Shown here in pieces: positions 39,280 to 46,393 of a DNA stretch of 64,000 nt. The stretch's first letter is position 1; the number at the start of each line of letters is the position of its first letter. A program made the position numbers and the translations under genes. The stretch spans positions 1 to 64,000 of the forward strand of contig NZ_JAGPXL010000011.1 of the NCBI RefSeq assembly GCF_018070565.1, in the 5' to 3' direction. The notes beneath the pieces were generated by a model, which saw only the letters and a list, made by a program, of their open reading frames with translations, made no database searches and had not been told where the DNA came from. Source of the DNA: Streptomyces sp. B93. GTDB taxonomy: Bacteria; Actinomycetota; Actinomycetes; Streptomycetales; Streptomycetaceae.

Positions 39280-39744
39280 TCAGGAGGGGCGGGGACCGCG
39301 CACGGCCGCGAGCACGGCCCACACGGTCTTCCCCGGGGCACCCGGACGCTCGGCCACGCCCCACGTCTCGGCGACTGCCTCCACCAGGGCCAGCCCGCGT
39401 CCGCTCTCCGCCAGCGGGCGGGGTTCCGGTGCGTGGACCGGCCGCCGCTCCCCGCGCACGTCGCTCACCGCGACAAGGACGCGCCCCGCGCCGTCGTGGG
39501 CCAGCCGCAGCTCCGCGTCCCGGCCGGGCACCCGCCCATGGGTGACGGCGTTGGCGGCCAGCTCGGCGACGACCAGCTCCACGGCGTCGTGGACGGGGGT
39601 GCGGTAGGGCCAGCCCCAGGCGTCCGTCTGGAGCGACGCCAGCCGCCGGGCCAGCCGGGCGCCGCGCGGGGTGGGACTGAAGCGGAGGGTGAAGGACGCG
39701 GCGGCGGTGAAGGCGGGTGCGCCGGTGGAGGTGCTGGTGGTCAT
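39280..39744 (-). CDS. Histidine-kinase-like ATPase (RsbW/anti-sigma type)
   Basis: A 154-residue protein with a HATPase_c_2 fold. The N box is VELVVAELAANAVTHG and the G box SGRGLALVEAVAETWG; an N-terminal Thr/Ser-rich tail precedes it. Streptomycetes encode dozens of such proteins; some are anti-sigma factors, most are uncharacterised. It lies between pglY and the divergent HEPN-like gene, so it may be a regulator within the island. No anti-anti-sigma or sigma partner gene is adjacent. Confidence 0.88.
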   Translation of the reverse strand: MTTSTSTGAPAFTAAASFTLRFSPTPRGARLARRLASLQTDAWGWPYRTPVHDAVELVVAELAANAVTHGRVPGRDAELRLAHDGAGRVLVAVSDVRGERRPVHAPEPRPLAESGRGLALVEAVAETWGVAERPGAPGKTVWAVLAAVRGPRPS

Positions 39745-39882
39745 GGCGCGACGATCGCGCCCGCGCCCGCCCGCTGACCAGGTTCTCCGCCCCTACGGTC
39801 GGCATCTGTCGGGGTGGGGCGGGTGGCTGTCGGGGTCGGCGGGGTGAGTCCGGAGGCTGGGCCGTACGGGTGATGCGCGCCC

Positions 39883-39896
39883 TAAGATCCTTGCTG
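39883..39896 (+). promoter_or_regulatory. -10 box of a probable leaderless transcript
   Basis: TAAGAT (39883-39888) lies seven nt before the GTG start at 39896, the normal distance between a -10 box and a transcription start. No Shine-Dalgarno precedes the GTG, so the three-gene cassette is probably translated from a leaderless mRNA. No convincing -35 box is visible. Confidence 0.5.
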
Positions 39897-40384
39897 TGCA
39901 GGGGAATTCAGAGGAGCACCACTTCGCCCACGCCGCCCGACGTCATTACGAGGACGCGGACTACCTCCTGAAGGGGACGCGGCTGTCGAACGCCGACCAC
40001 CACTACGGTTTCGCCGTGGAGTGCGCTCTCAAGAGCCTCTTGCTGCGCTTCACGGCCGTCACCATGGATCCCGTCAAGCCCGGCGGACAGCGCGCCAAGA
40101 AGCCCTACCTCCCGAATCCGAATCCGGCGACCAACAAGCCCGCACGCCAGTACGGCCACCTGCCGTGGGTGGCCACCGACGTGGCTCTCCTGACGCACGG
40201 CAGGTCGGCGTCCCCGCTGACCACCGCGCTCGGTGGCCTGTCCGCCTTCGCCTCCTGGTCGGAACAGCATCGGTACCTCGACGGCAGCGAAGTTGTCGAG
40301 GCGGACGTACGGCAACGTCGTACGGTGGCCCAGAACATCCTCGCCCTGCACGAGCAGGCACTGATCACCGGAAGGCTGCCGTGA
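39896..40384 (+). CDS. HEPN-like small protein, first gene of a three-gene cassette
   Basis: 162 residues. The N-terminal half, HFAHAARRHYEDADYLLKGTRLSNADHHYGFAVECALKSLLLRF, has the pattern of HEPN helices seen in many defence and toxin-antitoxin proteins. An Rx5H arrangement (RLSNADH) is present but not in the usual late-helix position, so RNase activity is uncertain. The C-terminal half has a Trp-containing helix and ends in a long helix (RQRRTVAQNILALHEQALI). Its stop overlaps the next gene (GTGA). HEPN assignment is by pattern only; a non-catalytic adaptor role is equally possible. Confidence 0.65.
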   Translation: MQGNSEEHHFAHAARRHYEDADYLLKGTRLSNADHHYGFAVECALKSLLLRFTAVTMDPVKPGGQRAKKPYLPNPNPATNKPARQYGHLPWVATDVALLTHGRSASPLTTALGGLSAFASWSEQHRYLDGSEVVEADVRQRRTVAQNILALHEQALITGRLP

Positions 40385-41766
40385 CCCTCGCCCCCCGCCC
40401 GCCCGGCGGACCCGTCCGCTTCGCCGATGCGCGACCGCGCGCCCTGGCCCTCGCCCACGAGCTGGCGGCCACGGGCGTCGACGTGCTGGCCGTCCGGGAC
40501 GTGCTGGGCCGGTTCACGCTTCTCGTCGACGACCGTACGCACCCGGCCCCCGAGACACTGGCGCGCCTGAACGCCGACTACGGGCCCCGTCTCACCCAGG
40601 ACCTCGGCCCCTACGCCGCCGAGCGCCCCCTGCTGCTGGCCTCCGAACTCTTCTCGGCCGACGCACTGCTGGACTCGGAGCGGGCGGTGACCGACCCGGA
40701 GCGCCCCGACGGGCGGGTGCGCGTCCTCGACAACACCGTGGTGGGCGAGGACTGGGCGCACGTGTCCACCCCGTCCTCGGAAGCGGACGGCACCCGCACC
40801 CACCGCACCGCGCTCTACGGCTTCAAGGGCGGCGTGGGCCGCAGCACCGCCACCGCCGTCCTGGCCCGCCACCTGGCCGACGCCGGACACCTGGTGCTCG
40901 TCGTCGACCTGGACCTGGAGTCACCGGGCGTCGGCCCGCTGGCCACCGTCGACGCGGAACTGCCGCCGCACGGCGTCATCGACCTGCTCGTGGAGTCGGC
41001 CGTGGGCAACGCCGAGGGCCTGGAGCACGTGATCCGCACCGGGTACACCCCGCCGACCGGCCGGGGCGAGCTGTGGGTGGCACCGGCCCGGGGACGGGGC
41101 ACGCCCGGCGTCCCCTATGCCTACGTCGACAAGCTCAACCGCGCCTACGCGGACGTCCCGGGCGCCGACTTCGCCGACCGGCTCGAGCAGGCCGTGCGCG
41201 CCTGCGAGGACGCGGTGGCCCGGGACGGCGACAGCGGACGGCGGCCGGACATCGTCCTGCTGGACAGCCGGGCCGGTATCCATGACATCGCCGCGGTGAC
41301 CATCTCCCGCCTGTGCGACCTGGCGCTCCTGTTCGGCACGGACAACGCGCAGACCTGGCAGGGCTACGGCGACCTCTTCGCGGCCTGGCTCACCTCCGGG
41401 CAGGCGAGCGCGGTCCGGGAGAAGCTGCGCATGGTGGCCTCGATGGTCCCCGACTCACCGCAGGGCACCTACCTCCAGTCGTTCCGCGAGCACGCCTGGG
41501 AATGCTTCGCGCTGCTCTACGACGACCTCCCCGCCGGAGCGGACGAGTTCGCCACCGACACCTTCTCCCCCTCCCTGGAGGACGACGCGGCGCCGCACCA
41601 TCCCATCCCCATCCTGTTCGAGCCGGGCCTGGTGGGTCTGGACGCGGCGGCCACCCCGGGCTGGCAGGACCGCGCCTTCGTGCAGGCGGCGTACCGGGAC
41701 TTCCTGCCCACCGCTACGCTCCTGATCACCGCCGACCCGCAGCAGAGCAGCGAAGGACCGCGATGA
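40381..41766 (+). CDS. KGGVGR-variant ParA/MinD-like ATPase
   Basis: 461 residues. An N-terminal domain (1 to about 140, VRFADARPRALALAHELAATG) is followed by a deviant Walker A, YGFKGGVGRSTATAVLARHLA (residues 146-166), where the usual GKS/T lysine is replaced by arginine while the signature lysine of KGGVG is kept. The switch and Walker B-like segments are VVDLDLESPG (174-183) and IVLLDSRAGIHD (about 291-302). The ATPase domain ends with a helical C-terminus. The gene is coupled at both ends (GTGA, ATGA). KGGVGR ATPases are a known but functionally obscure family; the context suggests an NTP-driven sensor or organiser in a defence cassette. Confidence 0.8.
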   Translation: MTLAPRPPGGPVRFADARPRALALAHELAATGVDVLAVRDVLGRFTLLVDDRTHPAPETLARLNADYGPRLTQDLGPYAAERPLLLASELFSADALLDSERAVTDPERPDGRVRVLDNTVVGEDWAHVSTPSSEADGTRTHRTALYGFKGGVGRSTATAVLARHLADAGHLVLVVDLDLESPGVGPLATVDAELPPHGVIDLLVESAVGNAEGLEHVIRTGYTPPTGRGELWVAPARGRGTPGVPYAYVDKLNRAYADVPGADFADRLEQAVRACEDAVARDGDSGRRPDIVLLDSRAGIHDIAAVTISRLCDLALLFGTDNAQTWQGYGDLFAAWLTSGQASAVREKLRMVASMVPDSPQGTYLQSFREHAWECFALLYDDLPAGADEFATDTFSPSLEDDAAPHHPIPILFEPGLVGLDAAATPGWQDRAFVQAAYRDFLPTATLLITADPQQSSEGPR

Positions 41767-43238
41767 GCACCGCACTGAGCGTCGAGGAGTACCGCGACCT
41801 GCTGTCCGGCGCTCTCCCGGAGGCGACGGACGCGGACACCGCCGTGCCGAAGGTGGAGAGCCTCTTCACTCCGGACACCCACCGCGCTGCCCTGTACGTC
41901 GACAGCACGGTGGTCCGCGGCGGGCGCGGCGTTGGCAAGACCTTCTGGTACCGCTCGCTTCTAGACGAGACGCTGCGCGAGATCGCTGCCCAGGAGTACG
42001 GCATCGAGCGGCTGCGCCGGGTGAAGGTCTCTCAGGGCTTCGGAGCCGCGCTGAAGCAGAACTTCTACCCTGGTCCGGGCAACCTGCGGCAACTGGTGGA
42101 AGAAGGTGTTCGCCCCTACGACCTTTGGTACGCCGTCATGCTGAGCGCCTTCGGCCAGCCCGAGCTGCGTGAGCTGCCCGAATGGCGGGACAAGGCCCTG
42201 TGGGTGCGCAACAACCCGGGTGCGGCGGAGCGCACGGTCCAGCACGCCGACCAGGAGGCGCAGCGGCAGGGCGTCACGCACCTGATTCTCTTCGACGCCT
42301 TGGAGCACCTGCACCGGGTCCGGGCCCAGGCCGACCGGCTGGTGGGCGGCATTCTGGAGCTGGCGCTCGCCATGCGGCTGGGCACGCGCAGCATCCGCTT
42401 CAAGGTGTTCATCCGCCCGGACATGTACGACGGCGCCCTGCTCCACTTCCCCGACGCCTCCAAGCTGAGTTCCAACGCGGCGGCCCTGACCTGGTCGCGG
42501 GCCAACCTCTACGGCCTGCTGTTCCACACCATGGGCAACCACGACAGCGAGCTGGCGGCCCGCTTCCGGCAGCTCACCGGCGGCTGGCAGAGCGAGGCAG
42601 ACGGCCGTCGTCACGTCCTGCCCGCACTGCTCAGCGGTGACGAGCAGTGCCAGTCGGAGCAGTTCACCCACATCGCCGGGCCCTACATGGGCTCCAACTT
42701 CCGCAAGGGCCACACCTTCACCTGGCTGCCGAACCACCTGATGGACGGCGTCGAGCAGGTCAGCCCGCGCAGCTTCCTCAGCGCGCTGGAGAAGGCGCTC
42801 GCGGAGACCCGCAGCCAGTACGCCGGCCACGAGCACGCCCTGCACCACGAGGGCATCCGCCGTGGGGTGCAGAAGGCGTCCGAGACGCGGGTCGACGAGA
42901 TCAGCGAGGACATGCCGTGGGTGGAGTCGGCCATCAAGCCGCTGGCGGGGCACCAGGTACCGATGGAGCAGGCGAAGGTCGAGGCGCTCTGGGAGGAGTT
43001 CAACCTGGTCGATGCCCTGAGGAAGCTGGCTGAGCGGTACGTGCCCCACAGCGCCGACGACGACACCAAGGTGCGGACCGGGCCCCGCTACCCGGAGGAC
43101 CCCAAGCTGCTCATCGAGGAGCTGATCACGCTGGGCGTGATGCGCCGCCGCCGCGACGGCCGCATAGACCTGCCGGACGTCTACCGCATCGCCTTCAACG
43201 TGGGCCGCAAGGGAGGGGTCCCCCGGGTCGCCAACTAG
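41763..43238 (+). CDS. P-loop NTPase, third gene of the cassette
   Basis: A 491-residue protein starting at ATG 41763, overlapping the stop of the KGGVGR gene. The Walker A is VVRGGRGVGKTFWYRSLL (GKT at residues 58-60) and a Walker B-like HLILFDALEHLHRV follows at about residue 175. A central region has many His and Trp residues (FTHIAGPYMGSNFRKGHTFTWLP), and the C-terminus ends in a winged-helix-like segment (LIEELITLGVMRRRRDGRIDLPDVYRIAFNVG) that could bind nucleic acid. The fold resembles large AAA/STAND ATPases of defence loci. No enzymatic effector domain is recognised. Confidence 0.75.
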   Translation: MSTALSVEEYRDLLSGALPEATDADTAVPKVESLFTPDTHRAALYVDSTVVRGGRGVGKTFWYRSLLDETLREIAAQEYGIERLRRVKVSQGFGAALKQNFYPGPGNLRQLVEEGVRPYDLWYAVMLSAFGQPELRELPEWRDKALWVRNNPGAAERTVQHADQEAQRQGVTHLILFDALEHLHRVRAQADRLVGGILELALAMRLGTRSIRFKVFIRPDMYDGALLHFPDASKLSSNAAALTWSRANLYGLLFHTMGNHDSELAARFRQLTGGWQSEADGRRHVLPALLSGDEQCQSEQFTHIAGPYMGSNFRKGHTFTWLPNHLMDGVEQVSPRSFLSALEKALAETRSQYAGHEHALHHEGIRRGVQKASETRVDEISEDMPWVESAIKPLAGHQVPMEQAKVEALWEEFNLVDALRKLAERYVPHSADDDTKVRTGPRYPEDPKLLIEELITLGVMRRRRDGRIDLPDVYRIAFNVGRKGGVPRVAN

Positions 43239-43322
43239 ACCCGGGCCGTCACGCACCGTGAGGTGACCGTGCCGTACCGCTTGGAAGGCACCGGGTGATG
43301 CGTTACGGTGGGAAGCGAACCC

Positions 43323-43375
43323 CCTGCTCGTCGCGGCGAGCAGGCGCGAGGCCCGCCAAGGACTACGGCGGGCCT
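43323..43375 (+). terminator. Two tandem hairpins after the three-gene cassette
   Basis: Hairpin 1 pairs CCTGCTCG (43323-43330) with CGAGCAGG (43337-43344). Hairpin 2 pairs AGGCCCGCC (43349-43357) with GGCGGGCCT (43367-43375) and is followed by CTGCTTTTG. Together they make a strong terminator, facing the convergent NYN gene. A short structured RNA cannot be excluded. Confidence 0.75.
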
Positions 43376-43411
43376 CTGCTTTTGTCCTCTACGGTCGGTC
43401 GTCGTCCGTGC

Positions 43412-44050
43412 TCAGACCCATTCCTTGGGGCGCCGGACCTCCTTGCCGTTGCCGAGCGGAACGGGGTCGGGCAGTTGCGAGGCGCGCGCGGCGCCCACCC
43501 GGATCGGTTTCATGAAGGACGGCTGGACCTGCCGCAGCCAGCGGCTCGGCCGGTCGAACGGGTTGAGGATGCCGATGGCCACCCCGAACTCCTCCTTCAC
43601 CATCCGCAGCGGCTCGCACAGGTCGCTGTCGTTGCTGACCAGCACCGCCAGGTCGCAGTCCCCGCGGAAGGCGTCCCGCAGTAGGTGCGCGGCGATGTGG
43701 ACATCCGTCCCCTTCTCCTCCGTCTTCACCACCTCGACGGTGTTCGGCCCGCCCGGCGGCGGCTGCGCGAGCCGCATCCGCGTGGTGCTCTGGAGGAACC
43801 GCCCGTAGTGGACGGACACCTCGGGCAGTGTGCCCAGCGCCCGCAGGTAGGCGTCCTGCCGTTGTGGCCCTCCTGGGTCCTCGGGTCGTGGCTTGATTCT
43901 CGCCGTGAAGTACCGCACCCGGTTGATGTGCTGCCCCGCCGGGACGAGCTTGGCGCACAGCGAGACCGGGTCCAGCCACTTGAGGTCGGGGTTCTTCTTC
44001 AGCAGGCCGTAGTAGAGGTTGAAGCCGTCGATGTAGATGTTCGTAGTCAT
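43412..44050 (-). CDS. NYN/PIN-like ribonuclease (LabA-type)
   Basis: 212 residues with the NYN layout: IYIDGFNLYYGLL at the N-terminus (first metal aspartate), VEVVKTEEKGTDVHIAAHLLRDA with the central acidic residues, and CDLAVLVSNDSDLCEPLRMV with the last two aspartates. All expected acidic ligands are present, so it is probably an active metal-dependent RNase. The start ATG overlaps the stop of the upstream HTH gene and lies in an 18-bp inverted repeat. NYN proteins are common in genomic islands; a role in RNA cleavage during defence is plausible but not shown. Confidence 0.85.
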   Translation of the reverse strand: MTTNIYIDGFNLYYGLLKKNPDLKWLDPVSLCAKLVPAGQHINRVRYFTARIKPRPEDPGGPQRQDAYLRALGTLPEVSVHYGRFLQSTTRMRLAQPPPGGPNTVEVVKTEEKGTDVHIAAHLLRDAFRGDCDLAVLVSNDSDLCEPLRMVKEEFGVAIGILNPFDRPSRWLRQVQPSFMKPIRVGAARASQLPDPVPLGNGKEVRRPKEWV

Positions 44051-44059
44051 GTGACTACG
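44042..44059. promoter_or_regulatory. 18-bp inverted repeat over the NYN start codon
   Basis: CGTAGTCA-TG-TGACTACG is a perfect inverted repeat with a 2-nt centre. It covers the ATG of the NYN gene (44048-44050) and the stop of the upstream gene. As RNA it could fold and hide the start; as DNA it looks like a regulator site. Confidence 0.5.
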
Positions 44060-45045
44060 TTACGGGGCAACCGAGTTGGCGGGCAGTCAGCTCGGGGGGA
44101 TTGACAGCGCGGACAGTGCGTCTCGCTGCCGACGGGCCGGAAGAGGACCGGCTGCACGTGGTCGCCCGCGCATTCCCGGGTGCCGGTGAGGCGGGGGGAG
44201 AGGTGGGGGCCGGCGGGCCCTGCGGTGGGTGGCGGGGGCGGCGTGGGGTGCGTGTCCCGGGGGAGTGGTGGCACGTCCTGGAGGAGGTGGCGCAGGAGTC
44301 CGCCGGGGCGGCGCACGGGCGTTCCGTCGTCGGGCAGGCCACGCAGGATGTGCGTACGGATGCTGCTCGGCGGATGCCCGGCGGCCAGCCAGCGGGCGGT
44401 GAGGTGCGTCAGCTCGGCGTGCATGGCGCGGGGGATGTGGCGCAGGTCGGGGGAGAGGGCGGGGAAGGCGTCGACCAGGGCGCGGGCGGCGGCGGTCTCC
44501 TGCGGAGGCACGGAAGGTTCGGGGGACCCGGGGGGCCTGGGGGGTTGGTTGGGGGTGTCTTCTTCAGGGTCTTCGGGTGGATAGCCGTCGGTGGGCGGGG
44601 TGGTCGGCTCACCGACGGCCGGGAGACGGGGACCCGGTGCGACCTGCGGTGACGGGGACGGGGCTGGCGCCGGCGTGACGCGTTCGGTGGTGGTCGTCCC
44701 GGCCGGGCCTACGGGCATTCGGGCGAGGAGCTTGGCGGCCTCGGCCTGGTTCAACGGGACGCTGGAGACGAGCTGTTGGGTGACCCAGTGGCCACCGGGC
44801 CCTTGGAGCCGCCGCTCGTGTACGAACCCCTCATCCTTGAGCTGTCGCTTGGCCCGGGTGAAGGCGCAGGCGCCGATACGGGCGCGTTCAGCCGTACGGG
44901 AGAGGGATTCGCGGGCGCCGGGCGGGAGGGAGAGCTGCCAGGTCAGCAGCCGCACGGCGTCCGAGGAGAGCCGGGGATGCCGGATGAGGTCGTGGGAGAA
45001 CTGGGTGAACGCGCGAGGGGGCGCGATAAGGTGCCGGTACATCAC
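44047..45045 (-). CDS. Winged-helix (replication-initiator-like) protein with zinc-finger-like tail
   Basis: 332 residues. The N-terminal part (MMYRHLIAPPRAFTQFSHDLIRHPRLSSDAVRLLTWQLSLPPG then SRTAERARIGACAFTRAKRQLKDEGFV) is a helix-turn-helix of the type found in many Streptomyces island and plasmid proteins. A long Pro/Thr linker (about 120-195) leads to a helical domain and a C-terminal cluster with Cys-x2-Cys (THCPRCQSPRADC), possibly zinc binding. It is co-transcribed with the NYN gene (ATGA overlap). The pair may form a nuclease-regulator unit; exact function not known. Confidence 0.7.
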   Translation of the reverse strand: MMYRHLIAPPRAFTQFSHDLIRHPRLSSDAVRLLTWQLSLPPGARESLSRTAERARIGACAFTRAKRQLKDEGFVHERRLQGPGGHWVTQQLVSSVPLNQAEAAKLLARMPVGPAGTTTTERVTPAPAPSPSPQVAPGPRLPAVGEPTTPPTDGYPPEDPEEDTPNQPPRPPGSPEPSVPPQETAAARALVDAFPALSPDLRHIPRAMHAELTHLTARWLAAGHPPSSIRTHILRGLPDDGTPVRRPGGLLRHLLQDVPPLPRDTHPTPPPPPTAGPAGPHLSPRLTGTRECAGDHVQPVLFRPVGSETHCPRCQSPRADCPPTRLPRNVVT

Positions 45046-45169
45046 GGTGGAAATGGCCTTCCACTGGTGGTTCAGGCCCTCGCTGACGGTTGCAGCCGTC
45101 GCGGGGGCCGTTTCTTTGGGTTGCTGTTGGAGTGACGGTAGCGCACGGAGCGTGCTTCCGTGGACGCGT

Positions 45170-45205
45170 TGAGTGAAGAGGGGTCCTGGTGGGCGGGTTC
45201 ACTCA
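45170..45205. promoter_or_regulatory. Inverted repeat TGAGTGAA/TTCACTCA between divergent regulators
   Basis: Perfect 8-bp arms TGAGTGAA (45170-45177) and TTCACTCA (45198-45205) with centres 28 bp apart, in the 258-bp divergent region between the winged-helix gene and the XRE gene. It is a candidate binding site for the XRE regulator. No clear promoter boxes could be fixed. Confidence 0.4.
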
Positions 45206-45303
45206 CAGGTGGCAACTTGACCTCCCGTGACCAGGGTTGATGTGCATACGGCTTACGCTCCAGTGACGGACGGTGGCTGGATGGCGACAGGGGGCGAGGC
45301 GGC

Positions 45304-46146
45304 ATGGACACGGGATCGGACGCGGGCGCGGGCGGGGCGGAACCGGACTCCAGCGGACAGTTCCTGCGCTGCTTCGGTCGCCAGGTGAAGCTGCTGCGGG
45401 AGGTGGCCGGGCTCACCCAGACGCAGTTGGGGGAGCGGGTCGGGTACGGGGAGGCGCAGATCGCGGCGGTGGAGCAGGGGCGGCGGATTCCCAAGCCGGA
45501 GCTGATCGACGCGGTGGACCGGGCGGTGGGGGCGCGGGGGGTGTTGGTGGCGATGAAGGGGGAGGTGGCTCGGGCTCGGTATCCGTCGTTCTTTCGGCGG
45601 TACGCGGAGATGGAGGCCGAGGCTGTAGAGCTGCACGCCTACGACAACCACGTGGTCAAAGGGCTGTTGCAGACGGAGGAGTACGCGCGGGCGGTCTTCA
45701 CCATGTGGCGGCCGTTGCTGGACGCGGAAGTAATCGAGCAGCGTGTGGCGGCACGTATGGAGCGGCGGAAACTCTTCTCCCGACGACCCGCTCCACTGCT
45801 GAGTTTCGTCATCGAGGAACAGGTGCTCCGTCGGCCTGTGGGCGGGCGTGAGGTGTTACAAGGCCAGCTTGAGCACTTGCTGTTGTGCGGGCACGAGCGC
45901 TACGTCGAGATGCAGGTCATGCCGATGCACCGCGATGAACACGCGGGCCTGGGCGGCGCCTTCACGTTGATCCATCTTGAAGACCAGCGCAGGATTGGGT
46001 ACATGGAGGTGCAGGAGGCGAGCATCCTGTACACCGCACCCAAGAAGGTCAGCCCTCTGGAAGCGACGTACGGCGTTCTCCGAGCGCAAGCACTCACTCC
46101 CCGGGAGTCGCTGACCTTCATCGAGAAGCTGTTGGGAGAGCTATGA
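45304..46146 (+). CDS. XRE-family regulator with DUF5753 domain
   Basis: 280 residues. The N-terminal helix-turn-helix is FGRQVKLLREVAGLTQTQLGERVGYGEAQIAAVEQGRR, and the rest is the DUF5753/Scr1-type domain (YDNHVVKGLLQTEEYARAVF, VMPMHRDEHAGLGGAFTLI, LTPRESLTFIEKLLGEL). Such proteins pair with a small DUF397 protein, as here, where the next gene overlaps the stop (ATGA). These pairs act like toxin-antitoxin-type or developmental regulators in Streptomyces, with unclear targets. Its insertion between the two BREX operons suggests it may control the island. Confidence 0.9.
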   Translation: MDTGSDAGAGGAEPDSSGQFLRCFGRQVKLLREVAGLTQTQLGERVGYGEAQIAAVEQGRRIPKPELIDAVDRAVGARGVLVAMKGEVARARYPSFFRRYAEMEAEAVELHAYDNHVVKGLLQTEEYARAVFTMWRPLLDAEVIEQRVAARMERRKLFSRRPAPLLSFVIEEQVLRRPVGGREVLQGQLEHLLLCGHERYVEMQVMPMHRDEHAGLGGAFTLIHLEDQRRIGYMEVQEASILYTAPKKVSPLEATYGVLRAQALTPRESLTFIEKLLGEL

Positions 46147-46346
46147 AGGCAAGCAGCCCTGCGCCCGCCGACGACCTGAGCTGGTACAAGAGCAGCTACA
46201 GCTCAGGGAGCGGCGGCGACTGCGTGGAGATAGCGGACGCGGGAGCAGCCGTACTGGTCCGGGACTCCAAGCAGCCGCACGCGGCCGTGATCAGCGTTCC
46301 CTCTGTGCCGTGGGTGGCGTTTGTGCGGATGGCCGCGCGCGGCTGA
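46143..46346 (+). CDS. DUF397 protein
   Basis: 67 residues with the DUF397 signature LSWYKSSYSSGSGGDCVEIAD and VLVRDSKQPHAAVISV. It is the standard small partner of the XRE/DUF5753 regulator, to which it is translationally coupled by an ATGA overlap. Known members bind or antagonise the paired regulator. Confidence 0.92.
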   Translation: MKASSPAPADDLSWYKSSYSSGSGGDCVEIADAGAAVLVRDSKQPHAAVISVPSVPWVAFVRMAARG

Positions 46347-46393
46347 TGTGACGACCGAGGGGCAGCCGCACGCACGGCCGCCCCTCACTCACG

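Noticed and set aside
39896..40384. Calling the first cassette protein a proven HEPN ribonuclease
   Set aside because: The Rx5H residues are not at the usual late-helix position, so only HEPN-like fold is claimed.
43323..43375. tRNA or tmRNA-like structure
   Set aside because: Only two simple hairpins are present, with no anticodon arm, T-loop consensus or CCA; a terminator explains them.
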